Shown here: piece by piece, positions 1-6,080 of the stretch
Position numbering within the stretch: position 1 is the stretch's first letter
Layout of the letters: each line of letters opens with the position of its first letter
NCBI GenBank assembly: GCA_017616925.1
Contig: JAFZXG010000008.1
Coordinates: 1 to 7,256 of the forward strand
Direction of reading: 5' to 3'
Source of the DNA: Clostridia bacterium
GTDB lineage: Bacteria; Bacillota; Clostridia; Christensenellales; Borkfalkiaceae
DNA: 7,256 nt
Program-made: the position numbers and the translations under genes
The notes under the pieces: model-generated
What the model was told of the DNA's origin: nothing
Databases searched by the model: none
What the model saw: the letters and a program-made list of their open reading frames with translations, nothing else

Positions 1-325
1 CTTTCCCGTCTAAAAGAGACAGCGTTTCCTTTAAGGTGGGGATCTTTTCCGCGCTGCCGCATATAGACAGTTCCTTTACCGAAGAAGAGTCCGATAGGCA
101 GATATCCATATCCTTGCCCGTGAGACGAAGAAGGTTTCTGTCGTGTACCGAAAAGATCTCCCCGTCCTTACTTCTATAAAGGTCTATTTCTACGGGGAAG
201 CCCTTTTCTTTCGCGTGGGCGTAAGACGAAAGGGAATTTTCGGGAATACCGTTCCCCCAAAGTCCCCTGTGGGCGATAGGGACTTTCGACATATCGAGTT
301 TATAAAATTCGTTCGTTGTTTTCAT
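1..325 (-). CDS. Glycerophosphodiester phosphodiesterase family protein, N-terminal part (runs off left edge)
   Basis: The reverse strand read from the ATG at 325-323 gives 108 residues with no stop before the window edge, so the C-terminal half or more is missing. The family hydrolyses glycerophosphodiesters to glycerol 3-phosphate and an alcohol in a TIM-barrel fold. Visible family signatures are HRG at residues 19-21 (catalytic His19), E29-N30, the metal-ligand pair Glu46 and Asp48 in VEIDL, and H61-D62 in SVHD (second catalytic His). These occur in the order and spacing usual for GlpQ/UgpQ-type enzymes. No signal peptide is seen, so a cytoplasmic protein is likely. There is no clear Shine-Dalgarno sequence before the ATG; an in-frame ATG at residue 12 is an alternative start that keeps every catalytic motif. 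The gene is divergent from lepA. The family call is firm; the exact substrate cannot be told. Confidence 0.88.
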   Translation of the reverse strand, partial: MKTTNEFYKLDMSKVPIAHRGLWGNGIPENSLSSYAHAKEKGFPVEIDLYRSKDGEIFSVHDRNLLRLTGKDMDICLSDSSSVKELSICGSAEKIPTLKETLSLLDGK

Positions 326-340
326 AATTTTTCAATTCAC

Positions 341-369
341 TTGCCAAAATACGCGCCGTGGTATATACT
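341..369 (+). promoter_or_regulatory. Sigma-A-type promoter for lepA
   Basis: TTGCCA at 341-346 and TATACT at 364-369 are separated by exactly 17 bp. Each matches the -35 or -10 consensus at five of six positions. Transcription would start near 376, giving a leader of about 37 nt that contains the lepA ribosome binding site. It lies in the short spacer between the divergent phosphodiesterase gene and lepA. Called by eye from motif and spacing. Confidence 0.6.
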
Positions 370-412
370 TTACTTGTCTTTATACGAGTATATCACACTT
401 TCAAGGGATTTT

Positions 413-2155
413 ATGGCGATCGATAAAAAAAATATAAGAAACTTTTGCATAGTCGCGCATATCGACCACGGCAAGTCCACTTTGGCGGACAGGCTTATGG
501 AGATGACGGCGACCGTATCGGAGCGCGATATGGAAGAACAACTTCTCGATTCGATGGACTTGGAACGGGAGCGGGGCATCACCATAAAACTTACGCCCGT
601 GCGTATGTTCTATAAAGCGAAGAACGGCGAAGAGTATATTTTTAATCTGATCGACACGCCCGGACACGTCGATTTTACCTACGAAGTGTCGAGATCCTTA
701 AAAGCATGCGAAGGCGCGATCCTTATCGTCGACGCAACGCAGGGGGTAGAAGCGCAAACCCTAGCCAACGCCTATCTTGCGATCGATAACGACTTGGAGA
801 TAATGCCCGTAATAAACAAAATGGACTTAGCGTCCGCCCGTCCCGAAGAAGCCGAAAAGGAACTCGAAGATATTTTGGGACTCGACGCGTCGGACGCGCC
901 GCGTATTTCGGCGAAATCGGGGCTTAACGTCGATAAGGTTTTAGAGCAAATCGTGGAAAAGATCCCCGCCCCGAAAGGCGACGAGGCCGCACCGTTAAAG
1001 GCGCTTATCTTCGACAGTTATTACGATAATTTTAAGGGCGTTATCTGTTTCGTGCGGATCGTGGACGGCACGGTCAAGGTCGGCACGCACATAAAGACCT
1101 TTGCCACGGGCAAGGACTTTTACGTTACCGAAGTGGGAGTTTTCGCCCCGAACCTACTACCAAAAGACAGTCTTTCGGCGGGCGAAGTAGGATATATAGC
1201 GGCGAGTATCAAGTCCATAGAAGACACCGCCGTCGGCGACACTATAACCGAAGCGGATCGTCCCGCCGCCGTAGCGCTTGCGGGCTATAAAAAGGCGTTG
1301 CCCATGGTGTTTTCGGGTGTGTTCCCGTTAGACGGCAGTAAATTTGGCGACTTAAAGGACGCGCTGCTTAAACTTAAACTCAACGACGCCGCGCTGTCGA
1401 TAGAACCCGACAATTCCGCGGCTTTGGGTTTCGGATTCCGCTGCGGGTTTTTGGGGCTACTACACATGGACGTCATCTCGGAAAGGATAGAGCGCGAATT
1501 CGATCTCGACATAATCACTACCGCGCCGTCGGTTTCGTACAAGGTGCATAAGACCGACGGGACGGTGTTTATGGTCGAAAACCCTTCGCACCTGCCCCCG
1601 ACGACCGAAATAGACTATATGGAAGAACCCGTCATTAAGGCGAGCATATATACGCCGCCCGAATACGTCGGTCCTATTATGGATCTTTGCCAGTATAAGC
1701 GCGGGGTTTATAAGGATATGACTTATCTCGACAAGACCAGAGTGGAAATGAAATACGTCCTGCCCTTAAACGAGATAATTTACGACTTTTTCGATCAGCT
1801 AAAGAGCAGAACGAAAGGGTACGCGTCTTTCGATTACGAGATATCGGGGTACGAAAAAAGCGACCTCGTGAAACTCGATATGCTGTTAAACGGCGAGATA
1901 TGCGACGCGCTATCCATTATCGTGCATAAGGACAAAGCCTACGAACGCGGAAGACAGATAGCCGAGAAGTTAAAAGACGTTATTCCGCGCCAGATGTTCG
2001 AGATACCCGTTCAGGCGGCGGTCGGCGGCAAGATAATCGCAAGGGAGACCGTAAAGGCGTTTAGAAAAGACGTTCTCGCCAAGTGCTACGGCGGGGACGT
2101 AACCCGAAAGAAAAAACTTCTCGAAAAGCAGAAGGAAGGCAAGAAGAAAATGTGA
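413..2155 (+). CDS. lepA: Elongation factor 4 (LepA), ribosome-associated translational GTPase; frame ends early at TGA
   Basis: LepA/EF4 is a translational GTPase that binds the ribosome and influences initiation or elongation, with back-translocation activity reported in vitro. The 580-residue product has the full G-domain set: AHIDHGKST (15-23), RERGITIK (52-59), DTPGH (81-85), NKMD (135-138) and SAK for G5. The later EF-G-like domains follow, including [14 protein letters not shown] and the LepA-specific C-terminal region with [20 protein letters not shown]. The start is the ATG at 413, just before [18 protein letters not shown] and 4 nt after an AAGGGA ribosome-binding-like sequence (403-408). 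The frame is open upstream to 143, but that part is antisense to the phosphodiesterase gene and has no LepA similarity. The protein stops at GKKKM, about 20 residues short of the usual length of roughly 600; the missing tail is encoded in the same frame after the TGA (see 2153-2224). It appears to be a single-gene transcript ending at the hairpin near 2240. Confidence 0.96.
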   Translation: MAIDKKNIRNFCIVAHIDHGKSTLADRLMEMTATVSERDMEEQLLDSMDLERERGITIKLTPVRMFYKAKNGEEYIFNLIDTPGHVDFTYEVSRSLKACEGAILIVDATQGVEAQTLANAYLAIDNDLEIMPVINKMDLASARPEEAEKELEDILGLDASDAPRISAKSGLNVDKVLEQIVEKIPAPKGDEAAPLKALIFDSYYDNFKGVICFVRIVDGTVKVGTHIKTFATGKDFYVTEVGVFAPNLLPKDSLSAGEVGYIAASIKSIEDTAVGDTITEADRPAAVALAGYKKALPMVFSGVFPLDGSKFGDLKDALLKLKLNDAALSIEPDNSAALGFGFRCGFLGLLHMDVISERIEREFDLDIITTAPSVSYKVHKTDGTVFMVENPSHLPPTTEIDYMEEPVIKASIYTPPEYVGPIMDLCQYKRGVYKDMTYLDKTRVEMKYVLPLNEIIYDFFDQLKSRTKGYASFDYEISGYEKSDLVKLDMLLNGEICDALSIIVHKDKAYERGRQIAEKLKDVIPRQMFEIPVQAAVGGKIIARETVKAFRKDVLAKCYGGDVTRKKKLLEKQKEGKKKM

Positions 2156-2224
2156 TCGATAGGCACGGTAGAGATCCCTTCTGAAGCGTTTATCTCGATC
2201 CTTAAGACAGACAACGACAAGTAA
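2153..2224 (+). other. In-frame TGA followed by the conserved LepA C-terminal tail and a TAA stop
   Basis: Reading past the TGA at 2153-2155 in the lepA frame gives 22 codons, starting SIGTVEIPSEAF and ending LKTDNDK, then TAA at 2222-2224. In LepA proteins I recall, such as E. coli's, KKRM is followed by one basic residue and then a tail of the form QIGNVELPQEAFLAIL. The sequence here matches that tail, with TGA standing exactly at the basic residue. Total length with the tail would be 603 residues, normal for the family. The simplest reading is an AGA or CGA codon changed to TGA by one substitution, either real or a sequencing error. Use of TGA as a sense codon in this organism is unlikely, because feoA2 in this window ends at TGA and Trp is written TGG. 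Confidence 0.85.
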
Positions 2225-2239
2225 TTTACATAAAACTAC

Positions 2240-2267
2240 ACGACCGCGAAAGCGGTCGTTTCTTTTT
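2240..2267 (+). terminator. Rho-independent terminator of lepA, possibly shared with tetR
   Basis: A perfect 8-bp stem (ACGACCGC at 2240-2247 with GCGGTCGT at 2252-2259) closes a GAAA tetraloop and is followed by TTCTTTTT. It lies 15 nt after the TAA at 2224, the stop codon of the long version of lepA. This placement fits a gene that originally ended at 2224. The hairpin also lies 17 nt beyond the convergent tetR stop. On that strand it is followed only by GTAGTTTTA, so reverse termination would be weaker. Confidence 0.9.
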
Positions 2268-2276
2268 AGGTAAGTA

Positions 2277-2879
2277 TTATTCAAACAGGACCACGATCAT
2301 TTTGCAGACCGATTTTTTCATTTCCTTATAGTTAATGTACGAGTGCTTGTCGTAAACGTACTCGTGCGCGAAAGACTGTATAAGATTCATCGCAATATGC
2401 GCTTTTTCCTTTAAGTGTTCGGTCGATACGCCGAGTTCTCCCAGCCTTTTCGCAGTTTCTTCGGTGATGCGTTCTTCTAAATGTAAAAATTCGCGAGAAA
2501 CGCTTTCGTCCGTGACCTCAAGCGAGTGTAAGGTATTGTGCAGGTTCGCGTTCGACTTATGGATCTTTATTACGATCTCCAGAAGTTCGGGTACTTCCTT
2601 CTTAAGATCAAGCGGTTCTTTTATCTTGCCCAGATACTCGGCAAGCGGCAGGGTGACCTTTTCCATATATATTTTGGTAACGTATAAAAGGATATCTCTC
2701 TTGTCTTTGAAATACCCGTAAACGATCCCCGTCGAAACTCCCGCCTTTTTCGCGATGTCCGCCGTATTCGTATTGTAGTACCCGACGGTCGAAAACACTT
2801 CGTACGCCGTTTCGATTATCTTATTTTTCTTGTCGATCGAACGTTCCTGCCGCGGTTCTCTTATCTGATTCTTCGCCAT
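2277..2879 (-). CDS. TetR/AcrR-family transcriptional regulator
   Basis: The 200-residue protein has the TetR N-terminal DNA-binding domain. A first helix spans about residues 17-31 (KKNKIIETAYEVFSTVG), and the helix-turn-helix spans about 40-57 (ADIAKKAGVSTGIVYGYF), followed by KDKRDIL. The rest is the variable, mostly helical ligand-binding and dimerisation region, whose ligand cannot be guessed from sequence. Length is typical for the family. The start is the ATG at 2879-2877; no other start fits upstream of the DNA-binding domain. No Shine-Dalgarno sequence is visible. The gene is divergent from the feo operon across about 200 bp that hold two matching palindromes, so it is a candidate regulator of feo and of itself. 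That link rests on position alone. Confidence 0.93.
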   Translation of the reverse strand: MAKNQIREPRQERSIDKKNKIIETAYEVFSTVGYYNTNTADIAKKAGVSTGIVYGYFKDKRDILLYVTKIYMEKVTLPLAEYLGKIKEPLDLKKEVPELLEIVIKIHKSNANLHNTLHSLEVTDESVSREFLHLEERITEETAKRLGELGVSTEHLKEKAHIAMNLIQSFAHEYVYDKHSYINYKEMKKSVCKMIVVLFE

Positions 2880-2888
2880 ATCGAATAT

Positions 2889-2917
2889 ATTTTATAATAT
2901 TTTCAAAAAAAAATCAA
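2889..2917 (-). promoter_or_regulatory. Tentative promoter of the TetR gene
   Basis: On the minus strand, TTGATT (plus positions 2912-2917) and TAAAAT (2889-2894) are 17 bp apart. They match the consensus at four and five of six positions. The region is very AT-rich, so chance matches are easy. If correct, transcription would begin only a few bases before the ATG at 2879, giving a leaderless or nearly leaderless mRNA; this would agree with the missing Shine-Dalgarno sequence. Confidence 0.3.
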
Positions 2918-2950
2918 CGGGAAACCCGAAAATAAAAAAATTTTATGAAA

Positions 2951-2966
2951 GTGAAAAAATATTCAC
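2951..2966. promoter_or_regulatory. Operator-like palindrome 1, upstream of the feo -35 box
   Basis: GTGAA-N6-TTCAC is a perfect 5-bp inverted repeat with a 6-bp centre. It ends 8 bp before the feo -35 box and about 70 bp from the tetR start. Positions 2951-2971 match 3016-3036 at 17 of 21 bases. One pair of differences falls on symmetric arm positions (G and C here, A and T there), so both copies stay palindromic. This is what a repeated binding site for a dimeric regulator would look like. Confidence 0.55.
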
Positions 2967-2974
2967 ATTTTCGC

Positions 2975-3003
2975 TTGACAACCGAAATCCGCGGTGCTAT
3001 CAT
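2975..3003 (+). promoter_or_regulatory. Sigma-A-type promoter of the feo operon
   Basis: A perfect TTGACA at 2975-2980 and TATCAT (five of six to consensus) at 2998-3003 are separated by 17 bp. The start of transcription would be near 3010, giving a leader of about 70 nt before feoA1. The promoter lies between two related palindromes at 2951-2966 and 3016-3031. No match to a Fur box of the TGATAAT-N-ATTATCA type was seen here. Confidence 0.75.
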
Positions 3004-3012
3004 AAAAACGCG

Positions 3013-3034
3013 AATATGAAAAAAGTTTCATATT
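3013..3034. promoter_or_regulatory. Operator-like palindrome 2, just downstream of the feo start of transcription
   Basis: AATATGAAA (3013-3021) and TTTCATATT (3026-3034) form a perfect 9-bp inverted repeat around AAAG. The inner 16 bp (3016-3031), ATGAA-N6-TTCAT, correspond to palindrome 1 exactly 65 bp upstream. Placed at about +4 to +25, a bound protein would block initiation or early elongation. In RNA it could also form a small AU-only hairpin, but as a terminator it would be weak, so a DNA operator is preferred. Confidence 0.6.
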
Positions 3035-3082
3035 TTTTCGGTTTAGCGCATCAAATAATAACGCGGTATCAAGGAGAAGAAT

Positions 3083-3295
3083 ATGCCTATAGTAATGGCG
3101 CCTGTGAACAGGGAACTTAAAATAGTGAAGATAATAGCCGACGACAAGGTGAAAAAGCACCTTGAAAATCTCGGCGTTACGGTAAACGGTGAAATAACCG
3201 TATTGAGTTCTTCGGGCGGGACGGTCGTCTGCAAGATAAAGGACGGCAGGATCGCGTTCGACGGAAATCTTTCGACCAAGATTTTCGTCGCTTAA
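3083..3295 (+). CDS. feoA: FeoA family protein, first copy
   Basis: FeoA proteins are small cytoplasmic SH3-like beta-barrel proteins that assist the FeoB ferrous iron transporter. This 70-residue protein shows the typical order: a short N-terminal segment, a helix ending in the turn LENLGVTVNGEITVLS (about 27-42), then strands through GGTVVCKIKDGRIAFDGNLSTKIFVA. The usual LxxLGI-x-PG turn is present in a looser form (LENLGVTVNG). An AAGGAG ribosome binding site at 3071-3076 lies 6 nt before the ATG. It is the first gene of the operon, 26 bp before feoA2, which differs strongly in sequence. Two different FeoA copies in one operon are common in Clostridia and may allow a heteromeric assembly with FeoB. 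Confidence 0.88.
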   Translation: MPIVMAPVNRELKIVKIIADDKVKKHLENLGVTVNGEITVLSSSGGTVVCKIKDGRIAFDGNLSTKIFVA

Positions 3296-3311
3296 AAAAG
3301 AAAAAACATTT

Positions 3312-3316
3312 GGAGG
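3312..3316 (+). promoter_or_regulatory. Ribosome binding site that sets the feoA2 start
   Basis: GGAGG lies 5 nt before the ATG at 3322. The frame is also open from a TTG at 3310, but that codon overlaps the ribosome binding site, so translation from the ATG at 3322 is far more likely. Confidence 0.85.
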
Positions 3317-3321
3317 TAAAT

Positions 3322-3558
3322 ATGGAAAAGACACTCGATCTCTTCGCCGTCGGAAACAGCGGTATCGTAAAGTCCGTTTCGGGCGAAGGACAAATCAAAA
3401 GAAGACTTTTCGATATGGGTATCACTCCCGGCGCGGAGATCTATATGAGAAAAGCCGCGCCTCTCGGCGATCCCATCGAAGTTACGGTGAGAGGCTACGA
3501 ACTTACCCTTCGTAAAGCGGAGGCGAAGTGCGTGGTTATGGAGGTGAAAGGTCAATGA
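3322..3558 (+). CDS. feoA: FeoA family protein, second copy
   Basis: The 78-residue product is a closer match to classic FeoA than the first copy. It contains GNSGIVKSVSGEGQIKRRLF, then DMGITPGAEIYMRKAAPLGDPIEVTVRGYELTLRK, where MGITPG is the typical turn and the GDPIEV-RGYELTLR strands are strongly family-like. It is expected to act in the cytoplasm on the FeoB G domain or membrane core. The stop TGA overlaps the feoB start (ATGA, 3555-3558), which suggests translational coupling. This TGA also shows that the organism uses TGA as a stop: reading through would enter feoB in the wrong frame. Confidence 0.95.
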   Translation: MEKTLDLFAVGNSGIVKSVSGEGQIKRRLFDMGITPGAEIYMRKAAPLGDPIEVTVRGYELTLRKAEAKCVVMEVKGQ

Positions 3559-5861
3559 AAAGATTTGCTTTAGCCGGTAACCCCAACTGCGGAAAGACCA
3601 CGCTTTTTAACAGTTTAACGGGTTCTACCGCGCACGTCGGCAACTGGCCGGGTGTTACGGTGGATAAAAGAGACGGCGTTTATAAAAAACTCGACGAACC
3701 CGTCGCGATAGTCGATCTTCCCGGTATCTATTCGTTATCTCCTTACACTCCCGAAGAAGTGATCGCAAGGAATTATATTCTGGACGAGAAACCCGATTGC
3801 GTCATCAATATCGTGGACGCGACGAACTTGGAGAGAAACCTATATCTTTCCACGCAAATAATGGAAATAGACGTTCCTATGGTGATCGCCCTGAATATGA
3901 TGGACGCGGTCGAAAAGGCGGGCGACAAGATAGACGAAAAAGAACTCGAAAAAAGACTGGGCGTTCCCGTCGTAAAGATCTCGGCGTTAAAAGAAACGGG
4001 CTTAAAAGAACTTATGGAACGCGCCTTTACGGAAAGTAAAAAGTCCCGCGCGGGCGTTACGGTTCTAAACGACACCGCTCTCGCGCACCTGATAGGCGAC
4101 GTAAAGATCGCGCTTAAAGGTCAGAACGTAGAAAATCCGCTGTTCCACGCGATTAAACTCGTCGAAAACGATTCTATCGAAGTCGAGATGCATAAAGAAA
4201 CCGAAAATATGATAGACGAGTTCAAAAAGACCTTTAAAGACGACGTTTTCGGCGACGATTTCGAAGCGCTTATCGCCGATAGAAGATATAAGTACATAGC
4301 GAAAAACTTCGATTCGGTGGTGTCGCGCAAAAATAAAGAAAAACACGCTATGACGAAGTCCGACAAGGCTGACAGAGTGCTTACGCATAGAATTTGGGGT
4401 ATTCCCATCTTTCTTTTGGTGCTGTTCGGTATTTTCCATTTGACTTTCAGCGAAGATCTGCTGTTCCTCGGCAAAATATTCTCTTTCCCAGGGCTTGAAG
4501 ATCTCGGCGTCGATATCGAAGCTTTCGGCGGACAGTTACTTGCCTGTTTCTACGACGGGGCGGTGTTCTCGCCGGGCGTTATCGTAAACAATCTGTGGAA
4601 TAATATAATCGTAAATTACGGTCTGGGATTCGGCGAAGGCGGTTGGCTTTATAACCTTATTGCCGAAAGCGGTATGCAGAGTTGGGCGATAGGTTTAATC
4701 AACGACGGTATTCTCGCGGGACTCGGCTCGGTGCTTTCCTTCCTGCCGCCCATACTCGTGCTTTTCCTGTTCTTCTCGATTTTAGAAGATTCGGGATATA
4801 TGGCGCGTATCGCGTTTATACTCGATCGGGCGTTCAGAAAGTTCGGACTCTCGGGCAGAGCGTTTATGCCTATGATAATGGGATTCGGCTGTTCGGTTCC
4901 CGCAATGATCAACACCAGAACGCTTGCGGACGAAAAAGAGAGAACGGCTACCATAAGGGTTATACCTTTCTTCTCTTGCGGCGCGAAATTGCCGATTCTG
5001 ACCGCAATAGCGGGCGCGATTATAGCCTACTTCGGCGTGGGCAACGCGGACCTTATAACTTACTCTATGTACCTTTTGGGCGTGGTTACGGCGATTCTTA
5101 CGGTTCTCCTTATGAGAAACACTACTCTTAAAGGCGAAACGCCGCCGTTTATCATGGAACTTCCCGCGTACCATCTGCCGCAGTTCAAAAACCTGATGGC
5201 GCACCTTTGGGATAAGACCAAACACTTTATAAAGAAAGCGTTTACGATAATCCTTGCGTCCACCATAGTGATCTGGCTTTTAACGCACTTCTCGTTCTCC
5301 TGGCAGTTTTTAGAGGAAGAAGAAGTCAACCAAAGTATTCTGGCGCAACTGTCTATGTTCGTTCAGCCCATATTCACGCCGCTCGGATTCGGCAGTCAGT
5401 TAGGTCAGTTCGGCTGGGTGTTCGTAGTGGCGGCGGTCGCGGGACTTATTGCTAAAGAAAACGTTATCGCGACCTTTGCGACCTTGGCGGCTTGTCTCGT
5501 TGCGGTCGCGCATCTCGATATCGGTACTTTGGATATCGCCGCCGAAGAAGGCGTGGACGCCGTGCAGGCGATGATACTCGCCACGAATATTACGATCCCC
5601 GCGCTCATATCCTTTATTGCCTTCAATATGACGACTATCCCGTGCTTTGCGGCGGTAGGGACGGCGAAAGCCGAACTTCAGGGCGGAAAGCGTTACGGCG
5701 GCACTCTTATATTCTGGCTTGCGACCTCTTATATCGTGTCCTGTATGGTGTTTACCGTCGGTTCTTGGTGGTGGACGGCGTTTATATGGGCTGCCGCGAT
5801 AGCGGTCGTAGTCACTGCGATAGTTGTGAAAAACAAAAAACAGAATAAGGCAAAGGCTTAA
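3555..5861 (+). CDS. feoB: Ferrous iron transport protein B (FeoB)
   Basis: FeoB is the inner-membrane Fe(II) importer with a fused G-protein domain. The 768-residue product has GNPNCGKTT (G1, residues 8-16), a switch I region with GNWPGVTVDKRDG (29-41), DLPG (G3, 54-57), NMMD (G4, 114-117) and SAL (G5, 143-145). A helical guanine-dissociation-inhibitor-like linker runs to about residue 275. The membrane part starts at about residue 281 (IWGIPIFLLVLFGIF) and includes both conserved Cys motifs, GCSVPAM (445-451) and FFSCGAKLPI (Cys475), expected in the two gate repeats. The start is the ATG at 3555, with GGAGG at 3540-3544 ten nt upstream; nine extra in-frame codons from 3528 would overlap feoA2 and lack family similarity. 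The C-terminus ends in a short basic tail (KNKKQNKAKA) without a Cys cluster; the next gene supplies one. Confidence 0.98.
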   Translation: MKRFALAGNPNCGKTTLFNSLTGSTAHVGNWPGVTVDKRDGVYKKLDEPVAIVDLPGIYSLSPYTPEEVIARNYILDEKPDCVINIVDATNLERNLYLSTQIMEIDVPMVIALNMMDAVEKAGDKIDEKELEKRLGVPVVKISALKETGLKELMERAFTESKKSRAGVTVLNDTALAHLIGDVKIALKGQNVENPLFHAIKLVENDSIEVEMHKETENMIDEFKKTFKDDVFGDDFEALIADRRYKYIAKNFDSVVSRKNKEKHAMTKSDKADRVLTHRIWGIPIFLLVLFGIFHLTFSEDLLFLGKIFSFPGLEDLGVDIEAFGGQLLACFYDGAVFSPGVIVNNLWNNIIVNYGLGFGEGGWLYNLIAESGMQSWAIGLINDGILAGLGSVLSFLPPILVLFLFFSILEDSGYMARIAFILDRAFRKFGLSGRAFMPMIMGFGCSVPAMINTRTLADEKERTATIRVIPFFSCGAKLPILTAIAGAIIAYFGVGNADLITYSMYLLGVVTAILTVLLMRNTTLKGETPPFIMELPAYHLPQFKNLMAHLWDKTKHFIKKAFTIILASTIVIWLLTHFSFSWQFLEEEEVNQSILAQLSMFVQPIFTPLGFGSQLGQFGWVFVVAAVAGLIAKENVIATFATLAACLVAVAHLDIGTLDIAAEEGVDAVQAMILATNITIPALISFIAFNMTTIPCFAAVGTAKAELQGGKRYGGTLIFWLATSYIVSCMVFTVGSWWWTAFIWAAAIAVVVTAIVVKNKKQNKAKA

Positions 5862-5862
5862 A

Positions 5863-6030
5863 ATGGGAATTTGGGAAATATTACTTATCGTGGGTTGCGC
5901 TACTATAGTGTTCGGCGTTATAATAGGATCGATAGTGCGGAAAAAACAGGGCAAACACTCTTGCGGCTTTTATTGCGACGGTAATTGCGGTCACTGTATA
6001 AAGGCAAAAGACGAGAAAAAACCCGAATAG
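5863..6030 (+). CDS. FeoB-associated Cys-rich membrane protein
   Basis: This 55-residue protein starts at the ATG one base after the feoB TAA, with an AAAGG sequence 6 nt upstream inside the end of feoB. Residues about 3-25 form one membrane helix (IWEILLIVGCATIVFGVIIG). A basic stop-transfer stretch (RKKQGKH) and a cytoplasmic tail with CGFYCDGNCGHC (Cys34, 38, 42, 45) follow. Membrane helix plus Cys cluster, directly after feoB, is typical of the small FeoB-associated Cys-rich proteins of Bacillota. Four clustered thiols suggest metal or Fe-S binding near the FeoB exit side; this role is inferred and, as far as I know, not established. The gene is easily missed because of its length. It probably shares the feo mRNA. 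Confidence 0.88.
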   Translation: MGIWEILLIVGCATIVFGVIIGSIVRKKQGKHSCGFYCDGNCGHCIKAKDEKKPE

Positions 6031-6036
6031 GATCTT

Positions 6037-6068
6037 TAGAACGCCCCCGCATGAAAGGGGGCGTTCTA
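6037..6068 (+). other. Strong GC-rich hairpin without a U-tract between the feo genes and the copper ATPase
   Basis: AGAACGCCCCC (6038-6048) pairs perfectly with GGGGGCGTTCT (6057-6067), plus an outer T-A pair, around the 8-nt loop GCATGAAA. Neither strand carries a run of T after the stem; on the plus strand it is followed by ATATAGGAG, which leads straight into the next ribosome binding site. It could be a weak terminator, an mRNA-stabilising or processing hairpin that sets different levels of the feo and ATPase messages, or a structure that affects translation of the ATPase. Confidence 0.7.
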
Positions 6069-6080
6069 TATAGGAGTAAA

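Noticed and set aside
143..412. Open frame extending lepA upstream by 90 codons
   Set aside because: It is antisense to the phosphodiesterase gene, spans the lepA promoter and has no LepA similarity. The ATG at 413 matches the family N-terminus.
2153..2155. Alternative genetic code with TGA read as Trp or Gly
   Set aside because: feoA2 ends properly at TGA overlapping feoB, no other gene contains an internal TGA, and Trp is always TGG.
2153..2200. Selenocysteine reading of the lepA TGA with a following stem as SECIS
   Set aside because: LepA has a basic residue at this position rather than a catalytic Cys, the stem is short with a large loop, and no selenocysteine genes are visible here.
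2918..2928. CGGG-AAA-CCCG with a T-run on the minus strand, considered as a terminator or attenuator before tetR
   Set aside because: The stem has only 4 bp with a 3-nt loop, and the T-run is part of a generally AT-rich region.
3016..3120. Short ORF starting at an ATG inside palindrome 2 and overlapping feoA1, considered as a leader peptide
   Set aside because: There is no ribosome binding site before the ATG, and it runs out of frame into feoA1 without any run of regulatory codons. The ATG is part of the palindrome.
5400..5954. 184-codon minus-strand frame across the end of feoB
   Set aside because: It is antisense to feoB and the Cys-rich gene, has low-complexity Arg/Tyr-rich composition and no ribosome binding site. 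It is a shadow frame.
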